This document shows, one piece after another, positions 24,770-39,111 of a stretch of 64,000 nt of DNA. Below the pieces are notes generated by a model that saw nothing but the letters and a program-made list of their open reading frames with translations, did no database searches and had not been told where the DNA came from. The stretch is from Aphis gossypii. Its lineage: Eukaryota > Arthropoda > Insecta > Hemiptera > Aphididae. A program made the translations under genes and the position numbers. The stretch is taken from the NCBI RefSeq assembly GCF_020184175.1, contig NC_065533.1:52924351-52988350 (forward strand), in the 5' to 3' direction. Position 1 is the first letter of the stretch. Every line of letters begins with the position of its first letter.

Positions 24770-25060
24770 ATTACAACGGAAGGTCATATTTTTTTTTGGA
24801 CAGTTATATCTGAAATTCTGCTAAACCGATTTTTATGATTTTTTTTTTTTTTTTTAGACGTGTGTACTCGGTGAACCATCTAATGAGAAAAGTTCTGAAA
24901 ATGATTCAATTAAATAGTTTTTGAAATTATTTAGTTTTCTGTGTAGTGACTACGTAGCGTTACCTGCCGTGTGCACGCGTATATTGCTCATAACTCCCAC
25001 TGTGTGTCGGTGTCTACTTCTGCGTCATTGTCGTCAGTATGAGTTTTCTATTAATACCCA
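24770..25060 (+). repeat. Possible retroelement-derived dispersed repeat
   Basis: The string CTGAAATTCTGCTAAACCG followed by ATTTTTATGA and a T run resembles the conserved untranslated tail of arthropod RTE-like LINEs. It is followed by sequence with a GTAGTGACTACGTAGCG stretch. No ends or coding sequence are visible. Recognition is by resemblance, so confidence is low. Confidence 0.3.
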
Positions 25061-26461
25061 CATTAATTAAAATTTTAATTTGTTTGTTAACTTTTTTGGA
25101 CGAAATATTTGCAGAGTTCCCGATATCCATGTGTATATGATTTAAACCCAATAGAAGTAAAATCACATTCTATTTTAATTTTTAAATCATTTCTGAACAA
25201 TTAACATTTATGTTACATTATTTTAAGTTATAACTATTCATTTTTTATAATTATTTCTGTATATTTTTATAATTATTCAGCTAATATATTTTAGTTTTTA
25301 ACTATAACCCGACAGCGACAGACAATTCAGCTATAGTAATATAATATTAACATTAAGTAAGTACCTATAATATGACATGATAATTTGAGACAAAAAAAAA
25401 TTAATTTCCGTTAGACGGCCGCCATCTCTTCTATCTTCCTCGTACTGGATCATACCGTTTAAATTTTAAATTAACATAAAATCAATGCTAGTGGCTTTGA
25501 GCAAGTTACATAACTTTTGCTACTTTTGTAAAATAATTATTTATCACAAAAGCACGTTGTTCTAAAATGACACTGTAACTTCTATTTTTATATTTTTTAA
25601 TATTTAAATTGGAAGTTTAACAGGAAAAAAACGTGAAGAAAATTTAATTCATTGGTGACCAAAATAGTGTAGGTATACTAACCGAAAATGACAAAAACGG
25701 ACATTTCAGAATGGTCAAAAAGTGACCCGTCCTTATTTTTGACTATACGAGTACATGCATTATATTTTATAAACATTGATATCATATTGTATAATACTAA
25801 TTACGATTCACCTATAGAGCTTTATATAATTCGTCGAACTTTTTATGTCTTGTATTACAATTTACTTATCGCGAAAAAAACCGTCCTTAATATTAACTCA
25901 GTACTCGCTTTAACCACAAATTGCAAAAATATCAAATGTTTATTTTTAGACGAATCACCTTGTATATACATAATATTATATCCGTGTGCACGTAGGTTTA
26001 TGAAAAAAAAATTCTCCGACAACTGAAATGCACACGACCAACTGCAAGTTAATAACAAATGTATAGCACTGCTAATACACTGGTCGTCATCGTGATAATT
26101 GAGCTCGTTTTTTTTCTTCTATTCCCACGGTTAATGATATGTTCCGATGTAGGCAACAATAATAATTATAAAGACGGCACGCTCAAATGGCAGGTATAAA
26201 TGCGCGGTATACGGTATACCTATACAATCCATATTGTAATAATAAGCTGCAGTAAGATATGTCAGAAAATATACTAGACGTGTTTAGCGTGTTTTGGAAT
26301 AATTATTGTTCATCGACGATTGGATTATAATATATTTTTAGTATTATTTGAATGGGATATATTTGGCGAAAAATTCATTGTGTGCTCCACAAATTTAAAG
26401 GTTTGAACAAACGACCGGTTTCGGTCGACCTGCACGTCATAACGATAATAATATTATATAT

Positions 26462-26673
26462 CAGGGGTGGCCAGCGAGAAGAGACTCGCGAGCCACCAAA
26501 TATATTAATATAAATATGGAAGAGCCAAAATGTAAAAAAAAAAAAAAGCTCATATTATTATATAATACTATAATACATAAACTCATATTAAAAATAAATG
26601 TTTGTAAAAATGTTACGATAAGATGCAAGAGCCGCAATAGTCTATGACGCGAGACGCGGGTTGGCCACCCCTG
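26462..26673. mobile_element. Non-autonomous hAT-like element (MITE)
   Basis: The 212-bp element starts CAGGGGTGGCCA and ends with the exact reverse complement TGGCCACCCCTG. It is flanked by an 8-bp duplication with one mismatch (TTATATAT at 26,454-26,461, GTATATAT at 26,674-26,681). CAGGGGTGGCCA-like ends and 8-bp duplications are typical of the hAT superfamily. The interior is A/T-rich, with repeated GAGCC strings (GAGCCACC, GAGCCAAA, GAGCCGCA) and no coding capacity. Confidence 0.85.
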
Positions 26674-27249
26674 GTATATATCGTATCTATATAGTAAGAA
26701 TATAACAACTAGAATAAATTCAATTTACTGTAGCTTAGGTTTTTTAATAATACTGCAATAATTAAAAAAAAAATTATTTTTATAGCAATATGATCTATAA
26801 AATAATTATTTACAATAAGTTCTGATAAACGGACGCTTTGTATACTGTCTATATTGTTTAAATTACTTAGGTATAGACATCATGAAAATTGTGTACCTAC
26901 GCTTAAAATAAACCATCCGGTAATATATTTTACGAGATGAGAATATAAGATTAAAGATAAACATAAAGACATATTAGAAATGTAATATATTAAATAAATA
27001 TAAAGATTAAATCGTTCAAAATTTTATCCTAAACAAAATTCGCAATGCCTGTAAATAAAACAATAACGAATACAAAATTATACTTGAAATAATTTACTAT
27101 ACATTTAACTATTAAATTTTAAACTTAAAAATTAATTTAATGATTTTATTTTATTTTATTTTTTTGTCAATTCCGTATAGTGACCCGTACCCCTCCGAAG
27201 TAAGAATACTATAGAGTATTTAAAAACAAAACAAAAAAAAAAAAACCGT

Positions 27250-27920
27250 CGTGATAATATATAATTTAGGTATGGCACCACTCGAACGATCTCGACTGAC
27301 GGTGCCACGGTGGACAGTTTTCTTCCGTGGCTGCTGTAACAAACACGACGATCGCGCAGAGTTCGAAATCAGCGTAGCTCGCCGGCCAGTTATTATCGTT
27401 ATTATTTTTTACTATTACTATATTATTATATACCTACGCTATAGGCACACATCTCGACCGTCGAAGATCGCAGAGCAACAATAAAGCGGAATAATAATAA
27501 TATACCTATCCAACGGTAGGTGTGCAGTACATAATAAAATATAATATAAATGTATGATTAATTATAGAAAGAAGAGGAAGGCGTCATCGTAATCCGTAAT
27601 AATTGCCGTTATCGCGACGCGCACGCCGCATATAGGTACGATGATAATAATACAAAATCGGAGTGCGCTCGCCATATAGCCAATAATAATAATTATAATA
27701 TTATATGCGTGTGCAGGTACGCCCCGTTGTGTGTTTATGCAGCGCTAATCGAATCGAATTATGATTACGGTGTACATGATGGTGGTATCCACGTCAGTAT
27801 GCATTGCCACCGTACAATTATTAACCGACTATATGATATCTATCGGAGTGTCTGCTGGAGGGAGAGGAGCTTATTTTCTCGCAGTGACTGTGCCCCGGGT
27901 GACAAATTTTGAGACCCTAA
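27250..27920. promoter_or_regulatory. CpG-richer block
   Basis: A 670-bp block of raised CpG with a few 65- to 77-codon frames that match no known family. Composition resembles the 18.4-kb and 52.7-kb islands. A regulatory role is possible but not shown. Confidence 0.25.
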
Positions 27921-28139
27921 AGGAGCACCGGTGATTACGATTCAAAACGCCTATGATATCGATGATAAATTTTCATTTTTACTATTTATAAATTTATAAT
28001 AATAATAATAAAAGTTTCAAGTGTCTACGACTTATATACTTTTTGTGAATAATAATACAAATATTGAAAATCATTAGAGTATAAATCGTTATCATTGGGC
28101 GAATTCGTAAAAATTTAAAATTCAGACGCTCGCCATAAC

Positions 28140-28450
28140 ATTTTTTCCTATAATGACGCTCGATCGAGTTTTCTCTGTGGTGGTTATTTGAAGGAAAACT
28201 CGTGGAAAACTTTGTATTGAATTTTTTAACCTTAGATATAAATAATAAATATTTTATGAACTTTCAACTACATAATTACTATTTGCGCAAATTTCCACGA
28301 TTTTGACATGTATCGTAAAAAGTTGAACTTTAAACGCTTATATAAAAAAACATTGTGACTAAAGATTTTTGACGTTTTTAAAGAAAAAATTATAAGAAAC
28401 CTTGTATATTAAATTTTCAAGTTTTCAAGTTTTTCAAAGCGTATTTATAA
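28140..28450 (+). repeat. Second copy of the T-rich dispersed repeat
   Basis: It contains CATTGTGACTAAAGATTTTT and TTGTATATTAAATTTTCAAG, matching the block at 15,189-16,110 in order and orientation. The upstream stretch CACGATTTTGACATGTATCG also aligns with the 15,560 region. This copy is shorter and diverged. Confidence 0.6.
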
Positions 28451-31400
28451 GGTAATATTGTTGTTAGAGATGGAGTTTGTGGGCAAAGCCCCTACGGCTT
28501 GTTTCGCAAAGAAAGATTTATGCTCCCTCTAAAATTAAATCAAATAGGTATCCACCTATGTTGTAAACATTGGTACGAGCGTTTTGATTAGATATATACA
28601 AGCAAGCTAACTAATATAACTTATAAGTATAAAGGAAGTCGTTTTTCAAAAATATATACGACTATACCTATTATATTATAGCGGTTTTAGTTTTTTATAC
28701 AAAGTCTAGACTACTTTATATTCTTGTGTCTACATTTTAGTCCATACGTCAGTTAGTAAATAGTTACCATACATAATATAAATATTTTAATATTGTAGCT
28801 GAATAAATAAATAATTGTATAACAATTCTATTCAAAGTAAATTCAAATACCAGTATAAAAGATGTATTCAAATATGAGTTTTTAATAAAGATTCATATAC
28901 TAGTTAATATTAAAAAAAAAAAATAGCAAACATGAAATATACCAAATTCGTAATTTTCTGCAATTGTATTATATTGGGTATTGAGACTTAAGAGGATGTC
29001 GTATCCGTGTGTTCTGTCTTCGTTTCATATTAACATACATCTTAATAAATTCGAGTTTAGCAGAACCATTTTATGCATTTGCTCTAACAGCCATAAGTAA
29101 AATATGCAAAATTAAATTAAATTAAATTGCATAATATTATATATTTAAAAAATAGAAATTTAGCACGCTCGCAGAGTAAGCTTTCTTAATTTGTTTAATT
29201 TTTATAATATAATGATGTATTGTATGGATAATAAAATACATAATATAATATTATTATAGTATACACCTATTAATATTCGACCGAGTGCAGGACAAAACAA
29301 TAATAGGTATTGTTAAAACAATTTAAAATTCACCATGGATTTAGATGACGTATGAAAACCCGCATGTGTTGACTCCGTCAGTTCTTTAAACGTTTTGCCA
29401 TTGTAGTACATATTTTAATATCATTATTATTTTCTTTTGATATTTTTAAAATATTTAGATTCGTTTTAAACTATTTATTTAACGAACCTCTTACACCATT
29501 CTACAAAACGTCAGTTTCAAATTAAAAGTTAATAACAATAATCAAATATGAGGAGCATTGACTTGTTGAAAAATGAATTTTATTAAAACTTTTAATCGAG
29601 TTATAGTTAATTTTCTGGTTAACGTAATAACTTGACAGCTAAAAAATGTTTAATCGTAATAAATATATATATATATATATATTTCGATTTTAAGTATTAA
29701 TAAATAAAAAATTCAAAAATTTAATAATTTTATATTTAATTTAATATTTTTTATTCTATTGAGTGTATTGTATTGAAAAAACCTGCTAAATCGCAATTGT
29801 ATATTTATTGTTAAGTTTATAATAACACGTAAAACTACTATATAATATAATATTTTAATGACTGCTTGATAAGCTGATGGAATCTAAAAGCAAAAATATA
29901 TAGTGGTTTTAATATTATATGGTATATTATATTAATATGTGTATATATAATTAATATATATGTTAAAATTTAAAATTTTTCCGATTCAAATCATCTTGTA
30001 TGTATTCATAAAGCAACTTCCCGAACGAATGCAATAACAAAGAATCATATTAATGACAATCTAGTACCGAGCTTCTTATAATATTATTAGTAATAGTAAA
30101 AATGTATAACATTTCAAGTTGATTATTTTATATCCATGGTCGCACACAATTTATATATAATATCATATTATACTTGTGTACTCACCTACGGACTATTTAG
30201 GCCACTGTAATTTATTACACTTGTACTAAATCACTCTGATGTATTCAAATGAGCATGTAATACAATGAATCTTTTGAGACCGGAGAAATGGTTTAAACAT
30301 ATTGTATTATGCACCTCGCGAACCGGTCACATATATGGGTGGCGGTGTTTTATTATGTATTTTTTTTTTTTTTTTTATCAAAATTGAATATTCAATGGAA
30401 AACGTTCATATTTCACAACTCACGATTACTAAGTGATACGTTAAAAAAAGTTTAATGCACCTATAATGTTTATTTTAATAAAATGTATTCAAAAATGATA
30501 ATTCACTATTCAACAGGTACCCATACTCGTACTTTAAATTAAAAACTACAACGTGCATTTATCGTGAAAAAAAAGCATGAATAAAAGTTTATTTAATAAG
30601 TATTCATGTATTCGCATATATTTATGAGTATAGAAAAATACAATTTAAATCGGTATCAAAGTATAAAAGTATAAGAATAATATACATATAGTAAAATCTA
30701 AGTAAACAATAAGTACATTAAAATACATAAACCATTTTAAATATAACAAAGTTTCAAACATATTTTAAAAGCAACAATACTTTTTTGATTTTTTATCTTT
30801 AGTTTATAGTTCCCACCGACTAATATTATTATACAGAAAGGCTGACAGTATCTTATAGACAATATATTTTTGTCAAATTAATCATTTTTTTTTTCAAATT
30901 ATAAATTGCTATGATAATTTAATATTGTTTTTTTATTTTTACCAACCTGTCGATTAACTATTGTTGAATATCTCTATGTTATTGATAACATAATTTAATA
31001 TTAAACAACATTATGTATGTTTTGAAAAGTTATCCAAAACTAGGATACGTCAGGACGTTTTGTAAAATAGAAAAAAAAGTTTCGACTTTTTGATATCATA
31101 TAAATCAATATGGTTTTTATAACCTTAATAGAATTGTCTGCTACTTTTCACTGCACTATTACTTACTGAATAATCATTGTTTTATTATTCTTTTGTAAAA
31201 TATTATTACAAATTTTACGACATATATTATATTATATAATAAATTACATACAATGAAAAGATGAATTTTGTGTTGTTTAAAAAATTAATGGTTAAAAAAA
31301 ATTTAAGCCGGATTTGTATATTTTAACGAATGCATTATATAATTTATTATCGGTAAATAATTTTTTCATTCAAATTCAAATTTAATATTAAACTTTTTAC

Positions 31401-34348
31401 AATCGCATAGTATAGGACACTTCATTAATGAACTCAGTACAAATAATTCAGTTATGTTATTGAATGATTGATAATATTTTATACTATGGTAAAAAAAAAC
31501 CGGTTTACGATTCCAGAATATGAATTATTATTATATTAAAACATATATTATATTATTATAATATAGATGTAAAAACGTACCTTTTTTCGTAAGGTTTTTT
31601 TTTACCCGGTTGTTCGCGGAACGGTTTATTTGTATACTGAATAATTTTTTTCAAGTTTAAAAATGATTATTAAAAGCATAATATTATAAACAATGGACTT
31701 ATATTATGTATACCTACATAAAAAGTAGGTATATTTTTCGACTTTTTATCAAATACCTTTAATTCATTTTTATAACGCACTAGTGTAACGTACATTATTG
31801 CGATTGTGAATTATGAAGTATGAAGTTTTGGTACATAATTATATGTTATCGGTAGATAAACCAAACAATCATTTAATTTACAGTTCAATTATAGTATAAA
31901 ACGTTTGAAAACTGGAAGACACATTTATTCATCTACTATCTACCTTATATTCTAGTTCTAGCAATTTTATATTATGATTGTGGTTTTGGAAAATAACTCG
32001 ATGGCTTTAAAAGATTTGTATTTTTTCTTTTTTTTTTCCATTTACGTCATGTATATATACATTACAATATATACCACTGTTACCAAATCGGACCCAGACA
32101 AATCAAATATCTCTGGGCCATAGACGAATTTTCAATTTATTAGATCTTTGTTTGCCAAAAGTTCATTTCTCCTCGCACCGGTCCTCGTTCACAAAGTAAT
32201 CAACCAACTCGCGAATAATCGTATAATACGGTGTCTGATGTTAATTATGTTTGGTTTTTATTTATTTTAACCCTTTTAATTTTTTGTCTCTTATTAAATG
32301 CAATTCATACGTAATACTGACGACATTATTATATCACTATTATATCATATTTTATTTATCTATCTATATAAAAATTCAATTTTTGTATTTCAAGAACAAA
32401 ATTCATGAATCACTTCCATTAATTTTTAGGTGTCGAATTCTGGGGTAAAATAAGAGTATTCTACGACCTAGTTCTAACGAATTCGTTGATATGACTTTTA
32501 TTGAAATTAGTGCAGCTATTTATATCTATATAATAAAAAACCTACACTTGTAAACGTATGTTTATTTATTATGTAGGTAAAGAAAAAACGAATATATACT
32601 CATTGTGTACGTCATTATTATTTCGACATTACACATTAATTTAATATTATTACTATATACGCGCGTTGCTATACATGTGTGTCCAATAATTTATGTATTT
32701 TATGGTGATACAAATTCAACATTTAAAGATTTTTTTTTACTACAAGTAGAGTTTAAATCAAGTCAGATTAAAACAGAACATCTAAACGTATACACGCACG
32801 TACTATATGTAGGTAATTATTATATTATGTGCACATTAATTCAGATGTGTATGTTTAGTACATACATAACGTCCACATATTATTATATTATATGTAATAT
32901 GTATATTAAAACATAATAAATTAATACGTATCAACTATGGGTATATATATTATTCATTAAATGTATATTATGTATGTATATATGTTATGCGTGAATTAAA
33001 AAAAAAAAAAATAATAATAATGGACAAATCAAGTTTTACCTGTTGATTTCAATTTGCAGTAATTTATAAAATGTACAATATTATAACGTTTATAATAGTA
33101 TGGAATATCAAACATTTCATATCAGCGTGTAAAACATAAAAAATTTTATCTTATATATTTTGCTCTAAATAAATGTAAACACGTATAAATAAAAAACGCA
33201 AAACACAATAATTAATAGTAAATGCGTTCGTTATATAAGTGATCAAAAAATACATTACCTGTAGGTTGTAAGTGATGTACTGATGTATATGTACACCAAA
33301 TGTAGGCACATTATTCGCTAAAAAAATTAAATAAATGTATCCACAAGGACGTACATAATATCATTATATTATATAAGTCTACGTGACTACGTCGATAATA
33401 TAATGTATAGGTGTAATTTGCTATTTCTTGATGTAAAATCGTGTGGAAAACATACTGATTAATAATATAATATTATCATCTTAACTACCCTAAAGTCGAA
33501 CTAAATTATATTATATATTATATTCTGCAAGTCATGAATGGTTTAATTATCGTGTTTTGTAACGAAACAGCTGCAGTATTAATGTATATACCTAGGTAAC
33601 CTAATAATAAGGTATACTTACTACTAACAATTAACTTAGCACTCTATACTTGCGATTGATAAATTTCTTTTTACTTATCATCCTAACATTATAATATCTG
33701 AATGGAAGGGAGTAGTTGGGTGCCGGTAGTTATAACCTGTATACAATTTTTAATTTTTATTTTCCAGGTCTTCGTCGATAGTGAACAAAGATGATTCATT
33801 TCACTTTTTACACATAGGTATGATCTTTAAAAAACAAAAAAAAAAAATTACCGATAAAATTATGAACAGTGCATTTATATATATAGGTATGTATATAAAA
33901 TAAAATTACTTTTGAAGAGGTATCTAAAATCTCATTAAGAATCATATTACACCAAAAATTAATGTTCGTTACCTTGTTAAGTCCTAGTTTCCTATAATCA
34001 AGCATCCATGACATGGAGGCCCATAAGTAACATTTTAGGGAGGAGGTCAAAATAAAAAATTCTCTAATGTAAGGTAATAAAGATAATAATAATATTATGG
34101 TAATATTTATTGAGCTACAAGTTTTTAATATTCTTTGTTCAGGAGGGTCAAGTGCCCTATCTTGTCCACCCCCACATAATGGGCGCCCATAATCTATGAT
34201 TGCGTGGCGCGCGAAGCATAATTACTCGGTCACAATTTCTTGCGTGATGTGATGCACAAGAAAGATGATTTGCTGGACTATACGTGATTTGAAGTTTAAA
34301 AACTGTTGTTAATTTGTTTTTAATAACACCCCAAAATTGACGGGTTGA
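28451..34348. other. A+T-rich non-coding stretch
   Basis: Nearly 6 kb with no supported gene. Frames near 32,251 and 32,605 are low-complexity. Near 34,013-34,200 there is a weak inverted pairing (ATGGAGGCCCAT and ATGGGCGCCCAT) that might be a small MITE, without target duplications. Confidence 0.5.
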
Positions 34349-34655
34349 TACTTGATACTCTATAGTATCTTAGAAGACGAAGCCAATGAAGATCTGTTGC
34401 AACTTTTAAGTTACTTCAGGGATAAAAATGATAAAAGATTTAGTGAACGGAGCAGAGAGGGATGGTTTAACGCTTAAGTTCAGAAAAGCCTTAAAAATAA
34501 TAAAACTAGGTTTAGAGCAGATTTTAGGGTATCATTTGAGTTATTTAACGATATTTTAAATTACATTAAAGAAAATATAAAAAGATATACGAATAATCAA
34601 GTCAATAAATCAGTATCATCAGAAGAAAAGCTAAGTCTCACTCTAAGGTACATAA
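34349..34655 (+). pseudogene. PIF/Harbinger-type transposase fragment (HARBI1-like N-terminal part)
   Basis: One + frame reads LEDEANEDLLQLLSYF, then SERSREGWFNA, a TAA at 34,475-34,477, then VQKSLKNNKTRF, RADFRVSFELFND and SSEEKLSLTLRY. This order (an acidic start, a basic/Trp block, an F-R-[MV]-S-[FR]-E-x-F block and the P/S-E-E-K-L-x-L-T-L-R-Y segment) is that of the region before the DDE domain in PIF/Harbinger transposases and HARBI1-like genes. The frame ends at TGA (34,670) with a possible donor at 34,656. No DDE part was found nearby. The internal stop and lack of the catalytic half mark it as a relic. Confidence 0.55.
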
Positions 34656-35799
34656 GTAAAATACAATTATGATATTATATGTACATATATTCATTTTTCA
34701 GTAATTTAGATTAAAATTAGAATGTAGGTATTAGATTGTTATCTAATAAGTTAGAAAATAATTATCCAAAACACTGTACTTATAACCTTCTACAAATATA
34801 TTTCATATTTTTTTTCAACTGCGTTAAGCACTATTTAAAAAAAATATACATTGAATAAAAACATACTCGTATCAAAATTGTTGTAAAAGTTACTTAGAAC
34901 AGATTTAGAGATAGGTAAAGTATATAAATATTAACGATCCTTTATAGTTTATTATTTTAAATGATATTTGATTGTTTAACTTAAGAATCAATTAAATATA
35001 AATGATAAATTTTATTTATTAATTAATATCAAGTATTAGCTTAAGTGTTATTTAAGGAGGGGGGTATTTTACCGGGCTGCAAATTCTAAGTAGAAGAAAT
35101 TTTTGAAGGTGAAATAAAAACAAGACTAAATATTTGTTGTTTTACAGTTCACAATAATTTTTGGGAAGACTTATTAATTATCAAATAATACAATATTATA
35201 TGCACATTTTTGGCATTAGAAACTTCGCGACGATATTGTTGCCGCAGTGATGGTAGTAATATATTGTACAGTGCATGTACTCGTTTCCATCAAAAGTGTA
35301 CCTTTCCCTTTTTCCCCAATACTCGTTTTCACCAAATGATATATTGACTAATTTCACGATTCCACCATAAAAATTTCTATACCATTAAAAGCTATTGGGT
35401 GTACAGTAAGTATATTTAAATTATTATAACATTTTGAAAAACAGTATATTATAATATATTTTAATGAATATAATATAGGTACCTATAGATAATATACTTA
35501 CATTAAATTATAAACAGTTATATATATATATATATATATAAATTGTAAGAATCACCAAGCAGTAATATGAGAACCCGTAATGAATAATAATAATACTAAA
35601 AAAAATATATTTTTGACCAGTTTGTTATTTTACTTTATAATTTAGTATAATATACTAATATAATAAATACCTATATTACACTTAAATTAAAAAAAAAATT
35701 AAGAACTCACTCTGCTGTATAGTAGGGATGGAGTGGACCACGGTCATATAGAGTAGGTCACTATATAATGGATACATTAAATTTGAATGCAATGATAGG

Positions 35800-36080
35800 T
35801 ATATCATCAAAACGATTCTGAACGGAGATGGTTTGTCAATCTAGGTCTTAGGATATTATATTATATTATAATTTTTTTATTGTGAAAATTAAAATATTAA
35901 ACACTGCTCGTAAAGTAAAAATAAAAAAAAATTGATTTTGTCAAAAACTAGTTTTATACATAAATTCCCGTTTTCCATTTACTTTTGAGGGGTTTTTCCT
36001 AAAAACTACTGGGTAGTTTTTACTTTCAACTATACTTCTACACTTGAAAATTGAATCATTATTTCCATAAGTTATTTGTT
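35800..36080 (+). repeat. Third copy of the T-rich dispersed repeat family
   Basis: It contains TTTTGTCAAAAACTAGTTTT and a following TAAATTCCCG, matching the 15,890-15,930 part of the first copy. It begins with CAAAACGATTCTGAACGGAG, a string that I believe is common in aphid repeats. Ends are not defined. Confidence 0.5.
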
Positions 36081-38463
36081 ACGCAGACACAAAAAAAAAT
36101 GTTTTTCTCATTTATAACTAAAACACTAATATAATTAAATAGGTTTATAATATATTTTATTATTAATACGTAATATAACAATATATATATCAGTAAAGAA
36201 AATAATATAAAACAACTGTTATTAATTACTAAAACGTCTAAAACCATAATTTTTTCTAGTAATTAAGTTATGCTGTAAACCTGTTATATAACTTTTCTTG
36301 TAATAGCCAAAATGTAATTTTTTTTGTTTAAAAATTTTAAATTATTGGACTAATATAATATGAGTACCTATGTGAATGATGTTAATTTGTTTGCGTGGTT
36401 AGAACTTTTATGTTAGATATTTATCCTCATAATATGTCTGCAGTGTTTCGCTTTAAGAGTAAAATTACGGCTTTGCAAAATATTTTTTTTTTTTTTTACT
36501 GGTAGTTATATATTCATATCATTGTAATAGTATTTTGTGTGGTATCTTATAATATATATATTTTTAATAATTTTCAATGTTTTGTTTTGTATTTTTTATT
36601 TGGTCTATAGACGTTTGGCGCGTACTCTCTATACAGAACTATCGCAATTAACTGTGAATTAATTAGTGATTAATAAGTAACTCTAATTTTCTTGAGTTCC
36701 AAGATATCTGTTGAATTTTGAGAGCGTACAATATTTTTCTTAGTTTATTTTGAAACGCTTAAACACGGTTATTCTGTTTAAGATTATGACACATTTTTAT
36801 ATCTAAATATTTACAGTTTTTAACTATTATTACAAAAGTTTGGTAGGCACGTATTTTCTGACATAAAAAAATGTTCTCATGTATACATAGATGTTTTTAT
36901 TTTATTTGTTTGATTAGAATTAACTATATAATGTGGTAAAATACAATAATACAATATAATATACATGTATAGGTAACTAATAAACTATTAATATTCTCTT
37001 ACACTGTATCTTTAAATATTATTTCATTATTCTAATAAAGTGTAATAACATAATATTTTCAACATTTTATGCTGTTTTAGAAAATGTCGAATTAACATGG
37101 AAAACTACTATACCTTTATCAGCTTTTAATACGTAGTGCCTAAGTATATTTATAACAATTGTTTTAGTAGAAACATTACATTGGCTTCAATCAATAAGAG
37201 GTATATTATTTGTTGGAATCGTGGAGAATGAGGAAAATGCTCTCGTTTCAGCGTTCGGACTATTACATTTCTACATTGGTATATAAGAACACATAATTTT
37301 TGAATAATATAAAATAATATATGCTTGTTTAATACAACATCAGTATATACATCCTGTTACGCGATGACGTTTGTATGTATTTTAAATTATGTAATCTTCA
37401 TTACAAGATTACCTATTATTGCAATAATTTTATCTTTATACAGTTTAAAACGTTTTATTTGTATAAATTGCCTGATAACAGGCATTTAGTTATGAAGGAT
37501 TTCATTTTTGGAAAGGTTTAACAAAATTATTTACATTAATAAAAATAATGATTTAAAGAGCGCAACCTGCGTATTAAAACGGAATTCTAAACTCATGTAT
37601 AATAATTAATATATAATATCTACTATTATAGGTAATTATTATTTATTGGCTTATTGTTATTGTTATTGATTAGTTATTATACTTATCCATCAAGTTTTTG
37701 AACGTTTGATGGCCTATTTTTATTTAAAGGTATTATCCGGGATTTCGTATTAACAAATAATAATATTGATATTCGTCGTATAACAAAGACCTATATTTAC
37801 CTAATTAATTAATTTATAATATCAAGGATCATGGTAATATGAAGTGGTCCTAAAAAGTTGAGAATAAAGCCCCTTGAATACCCTTGAATATGTATTTACG
37901 AATCACTGTTTTCAATTAAGTATCGTATTATCAGTCTGTACTCGTAGCGGTTAATACTCTAATTATACTCTAATAATATTTTGTATTATTTACTGTTATT
38001 TCATTATGCGTTGAGTGTTCACGTTCTTGTTTTATTATTAGAATGTTTTAAACGATACATTTTTTTTACCATATACTCGTATTATTAATGAAAATGTGAC
38101 AAGTTAAACACAAATTTATTTCATATTTATCTCGATAAAATTGACTATAATTATCTTAATCTTTATCTGGATAAATGATTAGTTATCTAATACAAAAACT
38201 ACGTATCTGATTACTTTTTAGTCATAATTTCACTATACTCGAGATAATGCGAAATTATCAGAGCCCGATTGAAAGAAAACAAACCTATACCTACAACATT
38301 GTATACCAAAGATTTCTTTTAAATAAATTTTAGTTAGAGAAATAGTAAAGAGTTTCAATTTAAAATCCACCCTCCTCAGAAATATTCGTGAAAACGGCTA
38401 TAAATTCATTGTGTTCATTGTTCTTATAAATTACGGAACTAGAATTTTCCGTTAAAACAGTAT
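36081..38463. other. A+T-rich non-coding stretch
   Basis: No gene, element or RNA is supported. The 62-codon minus frame at its left edge is low-complexity. Confidence 0.5.
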
Positions 38464-38561
38464 TATATAAGTAGCTAGTCACTCACGAGTACAGACGATC
38501 AGTTAAGTCAGCATAATGGAAACTAAAGATGATCTTTTATCGCGTATTTCTAATATAATAT
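38464..38561 (+). promoter_or_regulatory. Possible TATA promoter plus short start exon
   Basis: TATATAAG at 38,464-38,471 is followed by an initiator-like ATCAGTT (38,498-38,504), then an ATG at 38,516 opening METKDDLLSRISNI and a donor-like GTATGT at 38,562. The TATA-to-initiator spacing is about 5 bases longer than usual. No second exon was found and the peptide is not recognised, so this may be coincidence. Confidence 0.25.
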
Positions 38562-39111
38562 GTATGTATGTGTGTATTACGAAAATAAATGGATCGTGGC
38601 TTTCTCGGATAATATTCGTGGACCACGACAATCGTTATTAATCGTTCGTTATTGTTTTCTATTGTATTGGTCAATCGGCACAATTTAATTTATCACTGTT
38701 ATTATAATCAAAACAACAATATATATCTAATAACTTTTATACTTTATATAATTTTTTGCTCGCCAAATGTAATAAATCACCGATTGTGAGAAAAAAAGTG
38801 AATTAAAAATAAAGGACGTTACAGTACTATATTATATCACTGATGGCGATCTAGTTATTCAACGATATATTTTGTTGTACTCTTTCATTGGCGTTATCGT
38901 GATCTATCAGAAATTAAAAACGTTTATGCTATTATAAACCTATACGTTTTCTTCTTAAAATTAGTTATGAAAATAATAGGTAAAGGTATGCTTTATCAGG
39001 GTTTCCGAATGGAACGTAAAAAACGGTTAAAGAACATTATTGTTGTTCATAAACCAAAGTATAATGGAACGAAACTAATTATTTAATACAGTTTATTGGT
39101 CCTTCATATAA

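Noticed and set aside
34013..34200. Inverted pairing ATGGAGGCCCAT / ATGGGCGCCCAT as a MITE
   Set aside because: Each arm is partly self-palindromic and no target duplication was found.
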